Shown: positions 34,542 through 45,440, counted from the first letter of the stretch. The stretch: DNA of 64,000 nt from Roseateles aquatilis (GCF_002205645.1 NZ_NIOF01000001.1:1054001-1118000); one strand, 5' to 3'. The notes: generated from the sequence alone by a model not told the origin. A program made the numbers and translations.

Positions 34542-36740
34542 TCAACCCTGCTGGACCGTGGCCTCGCGATCCGCGCGTGTCACGGGCAGCCGCAACGTCA
34601 CCACCGTGCCATGTCCAGGGCTGCTGTCCACCCGCAGTGAACCGCCCAGTTGCCGGGCCCGCCGCTGCAGGCCGCGCAGCCCGCGCCCCTGCGGAATGAC
34701 GCCGACATCGAAGCCCTCGCCATCGTCCTCGACACGGATCTCGACCCTGCGGCCCAGATCCCGCGTCACCATGCGGACGCGCGTCGCGCGTGCGTGCTTG
34801 AGCGCGTTCGTCAGCGCTTCCTGCATCAGCCGCAGCACGTGCAGCGCGTCCGGCGGCTCCAGCCATTCGAGCGGGGGCAGGTCATGCACGTCCCACTCCA
34901 GCTTCAGGCCGCCGAGCTGCAGCCGCTTGCCGAGCCGGTAGCGCATCGTCGCCAGCAACGACACCAGGTCATGCCCGACCGGCTCCAGCGAATCGATCAC
35001 CAGCCGCAGGTCGTCGACGCATTCGCGCAGCACGTCCACCACCTGCTCCTGCGGCATCGAGCCCTGCTCCACCGCCACCATCGCCGACAGCAGCGACGAG
35101 CCCAACCCGTCGTGCATGTCCTGCATCAGGCGTTGTCGCTCCAGCAGCAACGCCTGCTGGCGTTCGACCTCGCGCAGCTTGTCGTGCTGCGCGCGCAGCT
35201 GGACGCTCTGCTCGTCGAGCCGCCGCGCCAGCTCTTCGTTGGCGCGTTCGACACCGCGCAGCGCCGCGATGTACCGGTACTGCACCGCGTAGAGGAAGCT
35301 GGCCAGGATCACCAGCGTCGCGAACGGCATCAGGTAGACGTGCTCCGGCCACCACCAGCCGGCCAGCAGCCCCAGGTCATGGATGCCCAGCGCGATGCCC
35401 ACCACCAGCGCCATCGCGATCAGGCGCAGCTCGCGCGACCCCTGGCGCCACGCGATGCTGGCGACGAAGGCGGTGCCGCCCAGGCCCACCACCGCATTGC
35501 AGATGTGCAGCAGCACCAGCGCGTCGAAGCCGCGTCCCCACAGCGGCATCGACGCCAGGCTGGACACCATCACGAACAGCGCCATGCCCCACTCGAAACG
35601 CGCGAAGCGCTGCCGCGCGAAGCGCAGCGCGAAGAGAAAGGTCAGCAGCATCACCCACGACATCGACGCATGGGTCACCCACCAGAACCACTCCAGCGCA
35701 TCACGCGTGCGCGGCAGGTCCAGGTGGTAATGCAGGTTGCGCACCAGCCACGCGACGCTGGCCAGCGCGAACAGCAGGTAGGCGGGATCCTCGCGCCGCT
35801 TCAGCCACAGCACGAGCGCGAACAGGCCCAGCGTGACCAGCGTCAGCCCGGTCGCCTGCGGCACGCCGATCTGCAGGAACCAGCGACGGTCGTGGCGCGC
35901 CTCCAGGTCCTCGCGCGCGCCCAGCCACACGCTGGACACCGAGTAGTAGCCGCCCTGCATCACCGGCACCGCGATGACGACCTCGATCTCGCGCGACTGC
36001 TGCAGCTCCGTCAACGCCGAGGGCAGCACCACCCACAGCGGCCGCACCCATTGCTCACGCGCGCCGGACTGGTTGTCGAAGACGGGACGCCAGCCGTCGT
36101 CGGTCTTCACCAGCACCGCCGCCGCCAGCGCCACCAGCCGCGGCATGTAGAGCGCGACGCTGGTCGGCCAGCGGCCCTGCGGCGCGGCATATCGGACGCG
36201 GTACCAGCGCATCTGGAACCGCGTGTCGCCGCTGCCCTGCGCGGCCTCGCGCTGGCGGACCTCGGGCAACTCCACGCGTTGCCAGCGCGCCGGGTCGGAC
36301 GGCGGCAGCAGCGCGATCGGCAAGGCGCCGTCGCGGCCATCCATCACGCGCAGCGCGCGCCACCAGGCCTTGAGCTGATCCTGCGACCAGTCGGCGGTGG
36401 CGATCTCGGCTTCGATGGCGCGTTGCGCGCCGCCGGCGGGACCGCCGTCGGGCAGCGGGCGCGCCGGACCAAGCGGCGAGGCCTGCGCCACCTTCACCGG
36501 TGGCACGGGCGCGGTGCCATGGGACGAGCCGGCCGACTGGGCGTGGCCCACGCCGGGCAGTCCGGCCAACAGCGCGGCGAGAAGGACGACGGTCGGCGCG
36601 ACAGCCAACGCAGCGGTCCGCGCGGTCGCCCGCGCGACAGCCATCGCGTCGGCCAGCGCGCCTCTCCACGCGATCACGATCGCGGCGACGCGCTGCAGCA
36701 CGGAGCTCGCCAGGGACAGCACCGCCCTCGCCCGCCGCAT
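34542..36740 (-). CDS. 7TMR-DISM sensor histidine kinase (NarX/HisKA_3 type)
   Basis: About 732 residues from the ATG at 36740; the start is uncertain. An ATG at 36644 gives a clean signal peptide (VVLLAALLAGLPGVGHAQ). A periplasmic beta-rich 7TMR-DISMED-like domain is followed by seven membrane helices, a coiled linker, HisKA_3 (RQRLMQDMHDGLGSSLLSAM with the phospho-His) and HATPase (LMQEALTNALKHARAT, VEDDGEGFDVG, GRGLRGLQRRARQLGGS). It has no receiver and no response-regulator gene adjacent, so it is an orphan here. It sits between lpxC and ftsZ, after the dcw terminator. Confidence 0.87.
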   Translation of the reverse strand: MRRARAVLSLASSVLQRVAAIVIAWRGALADAMAVARATARTAALAVAPTVVLLAALLAGLPGVGHAQSAGSSHGTAPVPPVKVAQASPLGPARPLPDGGPAGGAQRAIEAEIATADWSQDQLKAWWRALRVMDGRDGALPIALLPPSDPARWQRVELPEVRQREAAQGSGDTRFQMRWYRVRYAAPQGRWPTSVALYMPRLVALAAAVLVKTDDGWRPVFDNQSGAREQWVRPLWVVLPSALTELQQSREIEVVIAVPVMQGGYYSVSSVWLGAREDLEARHDRRWFLQIGVPQATGLTLVTLGLFALVLWLKRREDPAYLLFALASVAWLVRNLHYHLDLPRTRDALEWFWWVTHASMSWVMLLTFLFALRFARQRFARFEWGMALFVMVSSLASMPLWGRGFDALVLLHICNAVVGLGGTAFVASIAWRQGSRELRLIAMALVVGIALGIHDLGLLAGWWWPEHVYLMPFATLVILASFLYAVQYRYIAALRGVERANEELARRLDEQSVQLRAQHDKLREVERQQALLLERQRLMQDMHDGLGSSLLSAMVAVEQGSMPQEQVVDVLRECVDDLRLVIDSLEPVGHDLVSLLATMRYRLGKRLQLGGLKLEWDVHDLPPLEWLEPPDALHVLRLMQEALTNALKHARATRVRMVTRDLGRRVEIRVEDDGEGFDVGVIPQGRGLRGLQRRARQLGGSLRVDSSPGHGTVVTLRLPVTRADREATVQQG

Positions 36741-36912
36741 CCCTGCGGCCGGCGCCCACGGCACCGTCTTCCCTACCTCACCCTGGACCATGCATGCGCT
36801 CTGCTGTCTCGTTGTCTGCGGGGCCCGCGCCCAAGGGCGCAAGTGTGCCGAAGTTCACCCAACGGGACGAGCATTCAATTGCAACAACGCCCCCTGGGTT
36901 CCGGGGACCGCA

Positions 36913-36947
36913 CGGAAAAAAGGCCACGCCCTTGCGGGCATGGCCTT
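36913..36947 (-). terminator. Strong intrinsic terminator after ftsZ
   Basis: On the minus strand AAGGCCATGCCC pairs with GGGCGTGGCCTT around a GCAA tetraloop (one G-U pair), followed by TTTTTTCC. It lies 33 bp beyond the ftsZ stop and probably ends the dcw transcript. Confidence 0.88.
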
Positions 36948-36979
36948 GAGGCTGGTGGCGTCGAGAAAGCGGCCGGAAC

Positions 36980-38215
36980 TCAGTCCGCCTGCTTGCGCAG
37001 GAAGGCCGGGATCTCGATCTCGTCCATGCCGTTGGAGGACAGCGCCTCGACCTTGGCGGCGGCCGTGCGGCCGTGGCGCCAGACGCTCGGCACGCTCATG
37101 CCGCCGAAGTCGGTCGAGTTCATCGTCGCGGCCGGAGCCCCGCCCTGCGCCGCCGCCGAACCCGGCATCACCACCGGCTGCGTCAGCACCGGCATGTTGT
37201 CGGTACCGGTGCGCAGTTGCGGCTGCTGCACGACGAGCTGCGGCTGCTGGCGTGCCGCGGCGCGCTGGCTCAGGCCGGTCGCGATCACGGTGACGCGCAG
37301 TTGGTCGCCCAGCGCTTCGTCGTAGGCGGTGCCGTAGATGATGTGCGCGTCATCGGCGGCATAGCGCTTGATGGCGGTCATCGCGTTGCGGCTCTCGGCC
37401 AGCTTGAAGTTGTTGCGGCTGGCCGCGATCAGCACGAGCACGCCGCGCGCACCGGACAGATCGATGCCTTCCAGCAACGGGCAGGCCACGGCCAGCTCGG
37501 CGGCCTTGGTCGCGCGGTCCGGACCGGACGCGACCGCGGTGCCCATCATGGCCTTGCCGGGCTCGCTCATCACAGTCTTGACGTCTTCGAAGTCGACGTT
37601 GACCAGGCCCGGCATGTGGATGATGTCGGAGATGCCGCCGACCGCGTTCTTCAGCACGTCATTGGCGTGCGCGAAGGCCTGGTCCTGCGTGACGTCGTCG
37701 CCCAGCACTTCCAGCAGCTTGTCGTTCAGCACGACGATCAGCGAGTCGACGTTCGCTTCCAGCTCCGCCAGGCCGTTGTCCGCGGCCTTGCCGCGGCGCG
37801 AGCCTTCGAACTCGAACGGCTTGGTCACCACGCCGACGGTCAGGATGCCCATCTCCTTGGCCACGCGGGCGATCACGGGCGCCGCGCCGGTGCCAGTGCC
37901 GCCGCCCATGCCGGCGGTGATGAACAGCATGTGCGCGCCGGTGATGGACTCGCGAATGCGGGCCTCGGCCTCCTCGGCGGCCTGTCGGCCGACCTCGGGT
38001 TTCGCACCCGCGCCCAGGCCGGTATGGCCCAGTTGCAGGAGTTGATCGGCCTTGGAGCGATTCAGGGCTTGCGCGTCGGTGTTGGCCACCACGAATTCAA
38101 CGCCCTGCACACCCTGGGCAATCATGTGCTCGACCGCGTTTCCGCCGCCGCCGCCCACGCCGATCACCTTGATCTGGGTGCCTTGATCAAACTCTTCGAT
38201 CATCTCGATCGCCAT
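36980..38215 (-). CDS. ftsZ: Cell division GTPase FtsZ
   Basis: The 411-residue tubulin homologue forms the Z-ring. It has IKVIGVGGGGGNAVEHM, the tubulin signature GGGTGTGAAPVIA, NVDFEDVKTVMSEPG (T7 loop region), a Gln/Ala-rich linker and the C-terminal FtsA/ZipA-binding peptide DEIEIPAFLRKQAD. AGGAGG 6 nt before the ATG at 38215 decides the start. The 111-bp gap upstream is AT-rich and may hold an additional ftsZ promoter. Confidence 0.98.
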   Translation of the reverse strand: MAIEMIEEFDQGTQIKVIGVGGGGGNAVEHMIAQGVQGVEFVVANTDAQALNRSKADQLLQLGHTGLGAGAKPEVGRQAAEEAEARIRESITGAHMLFITAGMGGGTGTGAAPVIARVAKEMGILTVGVVTKPFEFEGSRRGKAADNGLAELEANVDSLIVVLNDKLLEVLGDDVTQDQAFAHANDVLKNAVGGISDIIHMPGLVNVDFEDVKTVMSEPGKAMMGTAVASGPDRATKAAELAVACPLLEGIDLSGARGVLVLIAASRNNFKLAESRNAMTAIKRYAADDAHIIYGTAYDEALGDQLRVTVIATGLSQRAAARQQPQLVVQQPQLRTGTDNMPVLTQPVVMPGSAAAQGGAPAATMNSTDFGGMSVPSVWRHGRTAAAKVEALSSNGMDEIEIPAFLRKQAD

Positions 38216-38326
38216 ATCAAACCTCCTGTCCATATTGTGCAACTGCCACCAGCAAAATAGAAGTGGGAACGGCCCTTTTTTAGGGGGCAAAACCCTTGGA
38301 AATGTAAAAAGTCTTCTTGGAAATTC

Positions 38327-39556
38327 TTAGAAATTACCCAGGAACCAGTCCTTGGCGCGGCCGAACAAGGTCTTCACGGACCCCGCCTGCTGCGCCGCCT
38401 TGAATCCCCGCGTGCGCGACAATCGCGCTTCCTCCAACAAACCCATCACGGTGGCCGACCGGGGATTGGCCACCATGTCGAAGAGCGCGCCGCTGTAGGT
38501 CGGATTCCCGCGGCGCACCGGTTTCAGGAAAATGTCCTCGGCCAGCTCGACCATGCCCGGCATGACCGACGAACCGCCGGACAGCACGATTCCGGAGGAC
38601 AGCAGTTCCTCGTAGCCGGATTCCCGGATGACCTGGTGAACCAGCGAGAAAATCTCCTCGACGCGGGGTTCGATGACCCCGGCCAGGGCCTGTTTGGACA
38701 ACATCCGCGGCGCGCGGTCGCCCAAACCCGGCACCTCCACCTGATCGGCCGGATCCGCCAGCAATTGCTTGGCCACGCCGTGCTCGACCTTGATTTCCTC
38801 GGCATCCTTGGTCGGGGTGCGCAGCGCCATCGCGATATCGCTGGTAATCAGGTCGCCGGCGATCGGAATCACCGCGGTATGGCGAATCGAGCCCCCGGTA
38901 AATATTGCCACGTCGGTGGTGCCGGCGCCGATGTCGACCAGCGCCACGCCCAGGTCGCGCTCGTCCGAGGTCAGCGCCGCGGCGCTCGACGCGCTCGGGT
39001 TCAGCACCAGCTGATCGACCTCCAGGCCGCAGCGGCGCACGCACTTGACGATGTTCTCCGCCGCGCTCTGGGCGCCGGTCACGATATGGACCTTGACCTC
39101 CAGCCGGCCGCCGCTCATGCCGATCGGCTCCTTCACCTCATGGCCGTCGATGACGAATTCCTGGGGTTCCACCAGCAGCAGGCGCTGGTCGTTGGGGATA
39201 TTGATGGCCTTGGCGGTTTCCACCACCCGAGCCACATCCACCGGCGTCACTTCCTTGTCCCGCACGATGACCATGCCGGTGGAGTTCTGGCCGCGGATAT
39301 GGCTGCCGGTAATGCCGGTGTAAACCCTCGAAATGCGGCAGTCGGCCATCATTTCGGCTTCCTTCAGGGCCTGCTGGATGGACTGGACGGTGGCGTCGAT
39401 ATTCACCACGACGCCGCGCTTGAGTCCATGGCTGGGCGCCACGCCCAGGCCGGCGATGCGCAATTCCCCATTGCCCATCACCTCGGCGACCACCGCCATG
39501 ATCTTGGCGGTGCCGATGTCCAACCCGACGACCAAATCCTTGTATTCCTTGGCCAT
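38327..39556 (-). CDS. ftsA: Cell division protein FtsA
   Basis: The 409-residue actin-fold ATPase tethers FtsZ to the membrane. LVVGLDIGTAKIMAVVAEV (phosphate 1), LGVALVDIGAGTTDVAIF (phosphate 2) and SGIVLSGGSSVMPGM (adenosine motif) are in order. The C-terminus DWFLGNF forms a short amphipathic tail with the preceding residues. The start is MAKEYKDL at 39556, 8 bp after ftsQ. Confidence 0.98.
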   Translation of the reverse strand: MAKEYKDLVVGLDIGTAKIMAVVAEVMGNGELRIAGLGVAPSHGLKRGVVVNIDATVQSIQQALKEAEMMADCRISRVYTGITGSHIRGQNSTGMVIVRDKEVTPVDVARVVETAKAINIPNDQRLLLVEPQEFVIDGHEVKEPIGMSGGRLEVKVHIVTGAQSAAENIVKCVRRCGLEVDQLVLNPSASSAAALTSDERDLGVALVDIGAGTTDVAIFTGGSIRHTAVIPIAGDLITSDIAMALRTPTKDAEEIKVEHGVAKQLLADPADQVEVPGLGDRAPRMLSKQALAGVIEPRVEEIFSLVHQVIRESGYEELLSSGIVLSGGSSVMPGMVELAEDIFLKPVRRGNPTYSGALFDMVANPRSATVMGLLEEARLSRTRGFKAAQQAGSVKTLFGRAKDWFLGNF

Positions 39557-39564
39557 GCCTGTCC

Positions 39565-40404
39565 TCAATTCTTCTTGGTGGCGCCCTTGGGCGCGTTTGA
39601 AACCGTCGTCACACCTGCCAGCCGCACCGCATATCCGGCCTCATGACGGAGGTCAGCGGATACCAGCGAGGTCTGATAGCGAGTCGTTATCTGGGGAATG
39701 CTGGCGATGAATTGCCCATAACGGGCCAGGACTTCCGCCTCGCTGCCCCGGCCGAGTTCCACGACGGCGCCCTTTTCCAGCGTCGCCTTCCAGGACCCGC
39801 GGCCGGACAAATCCAGCCGGGCGACCCCCTCGTCGAGTTTGCGGTGGGTCATCGGATCGAGCTGGCGCCACATCGACAACATGGCCGTGGAGGTTTTGTC
39901 CGGACCGGCCAGCGTCGGCAGGTCCTCGTCCTCGACGTCGCCCAGGTTGGCCTCGAAAACCTCGCCGAAGCTGTTGACCAGCCGGGTGTCGACGACAGCC
40001 TCGCTGCCGGCGTCGGCGTTTTCAGCCTTGGTTTCCCAGTACGCGGCGGGCTTGTGCTCTTCCAGCGTGACCACCAGGTGCAGCGGCCAGACCCGCTGGA
40101 CCGTCGCATGGCGCACCCAGGGCACCGACTCGAAGGCCTCGCGCGCCTTGCGCAGATTCATCGTCAGGAAGTTGCCGGACAACCGCGGCAGCGCGTTGGC
40201 CCGCAGCGATGCGCTGCTGTTGCGGCTGACGTCGCCCTCGACGGTGATCGAGCGGATCGCGAAGGCCGGCTGCCGCGCCAGGTACATCACGCCGACCGCC
40301 AGCGTCGCCAGCACCACGCCGAACAGCAGCAAGCCGGCCACGCCGTTCATCACTCGGATGTCCGGCGGCAGCGGGCTGGCGGTGTGGGTGAAGGTGGCGC
40401 CCAT
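39565..40404 (-). CDS. ftsQ: Cell division protein FtsQ
   Basis: The 279-residue bitopic divisome protein has a short cytoplasmic N-terminus, one transmembrane helix (GLLLFGVVLATLAVGVMYL), and a POTRA domain (FAIRSITVEGDVSRNSSASL) followed by the beta domain (VQRVWPLHLVVTLEEHKPAA). It bridges early and late divisome proteins. It lies between ddlB (34-bp gap) and ftsA. Confidence 0.96.
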   Translation of the reverse strand: MGATFTHTASPLPPDIRVMNGVAGLLLFGVVLATLAVGVMYLARQPAFAIRSITVEGDVSRNSSASLRANALPRLSGNFLTMNLRKAREAFESVPWVRHATVQRVWPLHLVVTLEEHKPAAYWETKAENADAGSEAVVDTRLVNSFGEVFEANLGDVEDEDLPTLAGPDKTSTAMLSMWRQLDPMTHRKLDEGVARLDLSGRGSWKATLEKGAVVELGRGSEAEVLARYGQFIASIPQITTRYQTSLVSADLRHEAGYAVRLAGVTTVSNAPKGATKKN

Positions 40405-40438
40405 GGCGGTGGTTCGGGTGGCTAGGCGGGGTCGGGGG

Positions 40439-41446
40439 TCAGGCCTGGCTGTCCAGCCGCGCCTGCGAGAGCAGGTACAGGCACAGCTTCGGATAGGAGA
40501 TGCCGACGGCGGCGGCCGCCTTGGGCACCAGCGAATGGGACGTCATGCCCGGCGAGGTGTTGATCTCCAGCAGGAACAGCTGGCCGTCGGTCTTGCGGCG
40601 CATCACGTCGACGCGGCCCCAGCCGCGCGCGCCCAGTGAGCGGTAGGCGTCCAGCACCAGCGCCTGCACCCGCGCCTGCTCGTCGGCCGGCAACTGGCCG
40701 ACCAGATACTGCGTCGTGTCGGTGAAGTACTTGTTCTGGTAGTCGTAATTGCCGCCCTCGGCCCGGATCTCGATGACCGGTAGCGCGATCGCGTCGGCGC
40801 CCTCGCCCAGCACCGGGCAGGTCAACTCGGCGCCGTCGACGAATTCCTCGCACAGCACCTCGGCGTCGTACTTGGCGGCCAGCTCGACGGCGGCCTGCAT
40901 GTCCGAATAGCCCATCACCTTGCTCGCGCCGATGGACGAGCCTTCGTGCGGCGGCTTGACGAAGATCGGCAGGCCCAGTTCATCGGGCACGGTCCGGACG
41001 CGCTCGCGTTGCAGCTCGCCGCGCTTGAGGCTGACCCAGCGCGGCGTCGACAGCTTGTCGGCCAGCCAGACGCGTTTGGTGGTGATCTTGTCCATCGCGA
41101 TCGCCGAGGCCATCACGCCGGAGCCGGTGTACGGGATGCCCATCAGTTCGAGCGCGCCCTGCACGGTGCCGTCCTCGCCATGGCGGCCGTGCAGCGCGAT
41201 GAAGGCGCGCTGGAAGCCCTCGGCCTTCAGCTCGAGCAGGTTGCGCTCGCCCGGATCGAAGGCGTGGGCGTCCACGCCCTCCGCCTGCAGCGCGGCCAGC
41301 ACGCCGCTGCCGGACATCAGCGAGACTTCGCGCTCGGCGGAGTCGCCGCCGAAGAGCACGGCCACCTTGCCCTGCGCCTTGGGGTCGATGCCGGCGATGG
41401 CCAGGTGCTGGAAAAGTGCGGATGAGGTGTTGAGGTCCGTGGTCAT
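40439..41446 (-). CDS. ddlB: D-alanine-D-alanine ligase B
   Basis: The 335-residue ATP-grasp enzyme joins D-Ala to D-Ala for the UDP-MurNAc pentapeptide. Signatures are [49 protein letters not shown] and [19 protein letters not shown]. It overlaps murC by 4 bp (ATGA). Confidence 0.97.
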   Translation of the reverse strand: MTTDLNTSSALFQHLAIAGIDPKAQGKVAVLFGGDSAEREVSLMSGSGVLAALQAEGVDAHAFDPGERNLLELKAEGFQRAFIALHGRHGEDGTVQGALELMGIPYTGSGVMASAIAMDKITTKRVWLADKLSTPRWVSLKRGELQRERVRTVPDELGLPIFVKPPHEGSSIGASKVMGYSDMQAAVELAAKYDAEVLCEEFVDGAELTCPVLGEGADAIALPVIEIRAEGGNYDYQNKYFTDTTQYLVGQLPADEQARVQALVLDAYRSLGARGWGRVDVMRRKTDGQLFLLEINTSPGMTSHSLVPKAAAAVGISYPKLCLYLLSQARLDSQA

Positions 41447-42882
41447 GTCCGGACTCCCTTCGCTTGCGTCATGAGTTCCACGGTGCGCGCGGGGACCGCG
41501 GCGATCGAGCCGGCCCCCATCACGATCACCACATCGCCGGCGCGCGCCTGGTGGGCGATCGCCTGCGGCAGTCCCTGCCAGTCACCGACGAAGCCGGCCG
41601 CGGTGCCGCGCGCCGTCACCGCCCGGGCCAGGCTTTCGCCGCTGATGCCGGGCAGCGGGGATTCGCTGGCGGCGTAGATCTCGGTCAGCGGCACGCCGTC
41701 GGCCTGCGCCAGGACGTCGGCGAATTCGTCGAAGCAGTCGCGCGTCCGCGTGTAGCGATGCGGCTGGAAGGCCAGCACCAGCCGGCGCCCGGGATAGGCG
41801 CCGCGCGCGGCCTTCAGCACGGCGGACATCTCGACCGGGTGGTGGCCGTAGTCGTCGATCAGCAGCGCGGTGCCCGCGTCGCTGCCATCGGTCGCGGCCA
41901 CCGGCAATTCACCGTAGGACTGGAACCGGCGGCCCACGCCGCCGAAGTTGGCCAGCGCCTGCAGCAGCGCGTCGTCGGCGATGCCCAGTTCCATCGCGAT
42001 GGCGATCACCGCCAGCGCGTTCAACACGTTGTGCTGTCCGGCCAGTCGCAACTGCACCGCCAGCGCCGGCAGCTTGCGCCCGTGCCGGTCGCGGCGCAGC
42101 GTGGTGAAGCGCATCCGGCCGCCGGCATCGGCGATCACGTCGGTGGCGCGCACCGCGTTGCCGTCGCCCAGTCCGTACAGGATCACCGGACGCGAGACCA
42201 TCGGCACGATGCTGCGCACGCCGCCGTCGTCGCCGCACATCACGGCGGCGCCCCAGAACGGCATCAGGTGCAGGAAGTCGACGAAGGCCTGACGCAGACG
42301 GGCCATGTCGTGCCCGTAGGTGTCCATGTGGTCGGCGTCGATGTTGGTGACGATCGCCAGTTGCGGCAGCAGGTGCAGGAAGGAGGCGTCCGACTCGTCG
42401 GCCTCGACCACCATGTGCAGCCCGCCGCCGAGCGCCGCGTTCGCGCCGCTGTCCAGCAACTGGCCGCCGATCGCGTAGCTCGGGTCCAGCCCGGCGCGCA
42501 GCAGCACCGTCGTCAGCAGCGAGGTCGTCGTCGTCTTGCCGTGCGTGCCGGCGACGGCGATGCCCAGGCGCGGGCGCATCAGCTCGGCCAGCATCTGCGC
42601 GCGCAGCAGCACCGGGATGCCCGCGGTGTGCGCGGCCATCAGCTCCGGGTTGTCCGCCTTGATCGCGCTGGACTTGACCAGCACCTGAGCCGCGCCGACA
42701 TGCTCCGCCGCGTGGCCGATCTTCACGTCGACGCCGAGCGAGCGCAGGCGGCGCGTGGTGTCGCTCTCGCCTTGGTCCGATCCGCTGACGCGGTAGCCCT
42801 GCGAGGCCAGCAGCTCGGCGATGCCGCTCATGCCGGCGCCGCCGATGCCGGTGAAGTGGATGCGCTGGATGGCGTGCCTCAT
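41443..42882 (-). CDS. murC: UDP-N-acetylmuramate-L-alanine ligase
   Basis: The 479-residue Mur ligase adds L-Ala to UDP-MurNAc. It has the N-terminal [21 protein letters not shown] loop [25 protein letters not shown] and [10 protein letters not shown] with FQPHRYTRT. It overlaps both neighbours by 4 bp. Confidence 0.98.
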   Translation of the reverse strand: MRHAIQRIHFTGIGGAGMSGIAELLASQGYRVSGSDQGESDTTRRLRSLGVDVKIGHAAEHVGAAQVLVKSSAIKADNPELMAAHTAGIPVLLRAQMLAELMRPRLGIAVAGTHGKTTTTSLLTTVLLRAGLDPSYAIGGQLLDSGANAALGGGLHMVVEADESDASFLHLLPQLAIVTNIDADHMDTYGHDMARLRQAFVDFLHLMPFWGAAVMCGDDGGVRSIVPMVSRPVILYGLGDGNAVRATDVIADAGGRMRFTTLRRDRHGRKLPALAVQLRLAGQHNVLNALAVIAIAMELGIADDALLQALANFGGVGRRFQSYGELPVAATDGSDAGTALLIDDYGHHPVEMSAVLKAARGAYPGRRLVLAFQPHRYTRTRDCFDEFADVLAQADGVPLTEIYAASESPLPGISGESLARAVTARGTAAGFVGDWQGLPQAIAHQARAGDVVIVMGAGSIAAVPARTVELMTQAKGVRT

Positions 42883-43979
42883 GCGCGCGCTCCCTTCGCG
42901 GCCTTGCGGTCGACCAGCGCTTCGAGCTCGTCGGCCACGCGCGCCGCGGCGCGCGGACGCGCCAGCGAGCGGGCCTTGGAGGCCACGGCCAGCCAGTGCT
43001 CGCGCGGTTGCTGGAGCAGCTCGAACAGCTTCTGCGCCGACAGCTCGCCTTGCGGCAGATGCACCGCCGCGTTGTGCTGCGCCATGTACTGCGCGTTATC
43101 GCGCTGGTGCGAGGTCGTGCTGACGACCAGCGGCACCAGGATGCTGGCGGCGCCCGCGGCGCACAGCTCCGACACCGTCACCGCGCCGGCGCGGCAGATC
43201 ACCACGTCGGCATCGGACAGGCGCCGGGCCATGTCGTGGATGAAGGGGACCACCTCGGCCTGCACGCCGGCATTCGCATAAGCGGCCTGCACGAGCGGGA
43301 AGTTGGCCTCGCCGGTCTGGTGCGTGACCAGCGGGCATTGGTCCTCGGGCCACAGCGCCAGCGCCTGCGGCAGCACGTCGTTGATCGCGCGCGCGCCCAG
43401 CGAGCCGCCCACCACCAGCACCTTCAGCGGACCGGTCCGGCCCTCGAAGCGCAGCTCCGGCGCGGGCAGGTCCTCGATCTCGGCGCGGACCGGATTGCCG
43501 GTCACGATGCTCTTGCGCTGCTGCGCGGCGGCCAGGCCGTCGAAGCCGAAGGCGATCTTGCCGGCCACCGGCGCCAGCGCCTTGTTGGACAGCAACAGCG
43601 CGGCGTCGGCGTTGACCAGCATCAGCGGACGGCGCATCACCCAGGCCATCAGGCCGCCGGGAAAGCAGACGTAGCCGCCCATGCCCAGCACCGCGTCGGC
43701 CTTGCGCTCGGCAAAGACGTTGGCGCTCTGCGCCAGCGCGCGGAACAGCCGCACGACGCCCAGCAGCGAATGCTTCAGGCCCTTGCCGCGCAGGCCGGCG
43801 AAGGACAGGCGATCCAACGGCAGGCCGGACGGCGGCACGAGCTTGTTCTCCATGCCGGCCTCGGTGCCGAGCCAGGACACGGTCCAGCCGCGACGCTGCA
43901 TCTCGGCGGCGACGGCCAATCCGGGAATCACGTGGCCGCCCGTTCCGGCAGCCATCACGACGAGGTGGCGCGTGCTCAT
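42879..43979 (-). CDS. murG: UDP-GlcNAc:undecaprenyl-PP-MurNAc-pentapeptide GlcNAc transferase
   Basis: The 366-residue GT-B glycosyltransferase converts lipid I to lipid II. It has [50 protein letters not shown] and [15 protein letters not shown]. The start at 43979 gives the family N-terminus MSTRHLVV; upstream sequence is non-coding repeat. A 177-bp gap separates it from ftsW. Confidence 0.97.
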   Translation of the reverse strand: MSTRHLVVMAAGTGGHVIPGLAVAAEMQRRGWTVSWLGTEAGMENKLVPPSGLPLDRLSFAGLRGKGLKHSLLGVVRLFRALAQSANVFAERKADAVLGMGGYVCFPGGLMAWVMRRPLMLVNADAALLLSNKALAPVAGKIAFGFDGLAAAQQRKSIVTGNPVRAEIEDLPAPELRFEGRTGPLKVLVVGGSLGARAINDVLPQALALWPEDQCPLVTHQTGEANFPLVQAAYANAGVQAEVVPFIHDMARRLSDADVVICRAGAVTVSELCAAGAASILVPLVVSTTSHQRDNAQYMAQHNAAVHLPQGELSAQKLFELLQQPREHWLAVASKARSLARPRAAARVADELEALVDRKAAKGARA

Positions 43980-44156
43980 GTGGCTCCCTCGCCCACGGCC
44001 AGCCGCGGCCGGTCCCCCGCGGGGACGCGAGCTTGCTTGAGGCGGCCCTGCGCTGCGCTCATGCTCGGCCTCCCCGCATGAGCTGGCGGTTTTGCCTTTG
44101 TCGAACCCGCAGGGCCCCGCTTCTCGCGGCCGGCTGGCCACGTTGTGTCCAGCAAC
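43980..44156 (-). repeat. ftsW-murG spacer: duplicated ftsW tail plus REP-like hairpin
   Basis: A 34-bp segment at 44060-44093 repeats 44158-44191 (the ftsW 3' end, including its stop) with one mismatch. Between it and murG lies a GC-rich palindromic stretch (for example GTCCCCGCGGGGGAC) of the kind scattered between genes in Burkholderiales. A 72-codon frame at 43976-44194 results from the duplication and is not called as a gene. Confidence 0.7.
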
Positions 44157-45440
44157 TCATGCTCGGCCTCCTCGCATGAGCTGGCGGTTTTCAATATCTA
44201 TCCGCAAGCAGATCGCCAATGCCACGCAGTTGAGGACGGTCGCCGAGCCGCCGTAGCTCATCAGCGGCAGCGTCAGGCCCTTGGTCGGCAGCGCGCCGAG
44301 GTTCACGCCCATGTTGATGAAGGCCTGGCCGCCCATCCAGATGCCGATGCCCTGCGCATACAGGCCGGCGAAGACGCGGTCCAGCGCCACCGCCTGGCGG
44401 CCGATGTGGAACAGCCGGCGCGACAGCCAGAAGAACGCGAAGATGACCAGCGCGACGCCGATGAAGCCCAGCTCCTCGCCGATCACGGCGAGCAGGAAGT
44501 CGGTGTGCGCCTCGGGCAGGTAATGCAACTTCTCCAGGCTGGACCCCAGGCCCTGGCCGAACAGCTCGCCGCGGCCGAAGGCGATCAGCGAGTGCGTCAG
44601 CTGGTAGGCCTTGCCCTGCGCGTACTTCTCGTCCCACGGGTTGAGGTAGGCGAAGATCCGCTCGCGCCGGAAATCGCTGAAGGTGATCATCAGCACGAAG
44701 GCGCCGATCAGCACCGCCACGCTGAGGAAGAACATCCGGCCGTTGACGCCGCCCAGGAAGAGGATGCCCATCGCGATCGCGGCGATGACCATGAAGGCGC
44801 CCATGTCCGGCTCGGCCAGCAGCAGCACGCCGGCGAAGGCCAGCGCGCAGGCCATCGGCCAGACGGCGCGGATGAAGTTCTCCTTGACCTCCATCTTGCG
44901 GACCATGTAGTTGGCCGCGTACATCGCGATGGCCAGCTTGGCCAGCTCGGACGGCTGGAAGTTCATCACCCCCAGCGGCAGCCAGCGGCGCGCGCCGTTC
45001 ACGCCCTTGCCGACGTGCGGGATCAACACCACCATCAGCAGCACCAGCGCGACCACGAAGAGCTTGGGGGCGTGGCGCTCCCAGAACGTCACCGGGATCA
45101 TCACCGTGATCCAGCCGGCCAGCAGGCCGATCAGGATGAACAGAGCCTGACGCACGAAGAAATGCATCGGCGCGTACTTCGCGAATTTCGGGTTGTCCGG
45201 CAGCGCGATCGACGCCGAATAGACCATCAGCAGACCCAGCGCCAGCAGCGACAGCACGACCCAGATCAGCGTCAGGTCGAAGCCCAGCAGGCGCGTGGGC
45301 TGGCCGGCCGAGGTCGAGACCCAGTCGCGCACCGGCACGTCCACGCCGGCGCCGCCCGAGGCGCCCGCGGCCGCGCCGCGTCGCGCGAAGGCCGCGCGCG
45401 CCCGCTCGCCGAGGTTGCCGAAGATCGAGGCGGCGTTCAT
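44157..45440 (-). CDS. ftsW: Septal peptidoglycan polymerase FtsW
   Basis: The 427-residue SEDS-family polymerase has about ten membrane helices, with [20 protein letters not shown] (containing the WLPLG/FQPSE signature), [17 protein letters not shown] and a C-terminal [18 protein letters not shown]. It works with FtsI. It overlaps murD by 4 bp. Its last codons are duplicated 98 bp downstream. Confidence 0.97.
   Translation of the reverse strand: MNAASIFGNLGERARAAFARRGAAAGASGGAGVDVPVRDWVSTSAGQPTRLLGFDLTLIWVVLSLLALGLLMVYSASIALPDNPKFAKYAPMHFFVRQALFILIGLLAGWITVMIPVTFWERHAPKLFVVALVLLMVVLIPHVGKGVNGARRWLPLGVMNFQPSELAKLAIAMYAANYMVRKMEVKENFIRAVWPMACALAFAGVLLLAEPDMGAFMVIAAIAMGILFLGGVNGRMFFLSVAVLIGAFVLMITFSDFRRERIFAYLNPWDEKYAQGKAYQLTHSLIAFGRGELFGQGLGSSLEKLHYLPEAHTDFLLAVIGEELGFIGVALVIFAFFWLSRRLFHIGRQAVALDRVFAGLYAQGIGIWMGGQAFINMGVNLGALPTKGLTLPLMSYGGSATVLNCVALAICLRIDIENRQLMRGGRA

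Noticed and set aside
43976-44194. 72-codon frame in the ftsW-murG gap
   Set aside because: It is produced by the duplicated ftsW tail and the repeat, and has no protein-like features.
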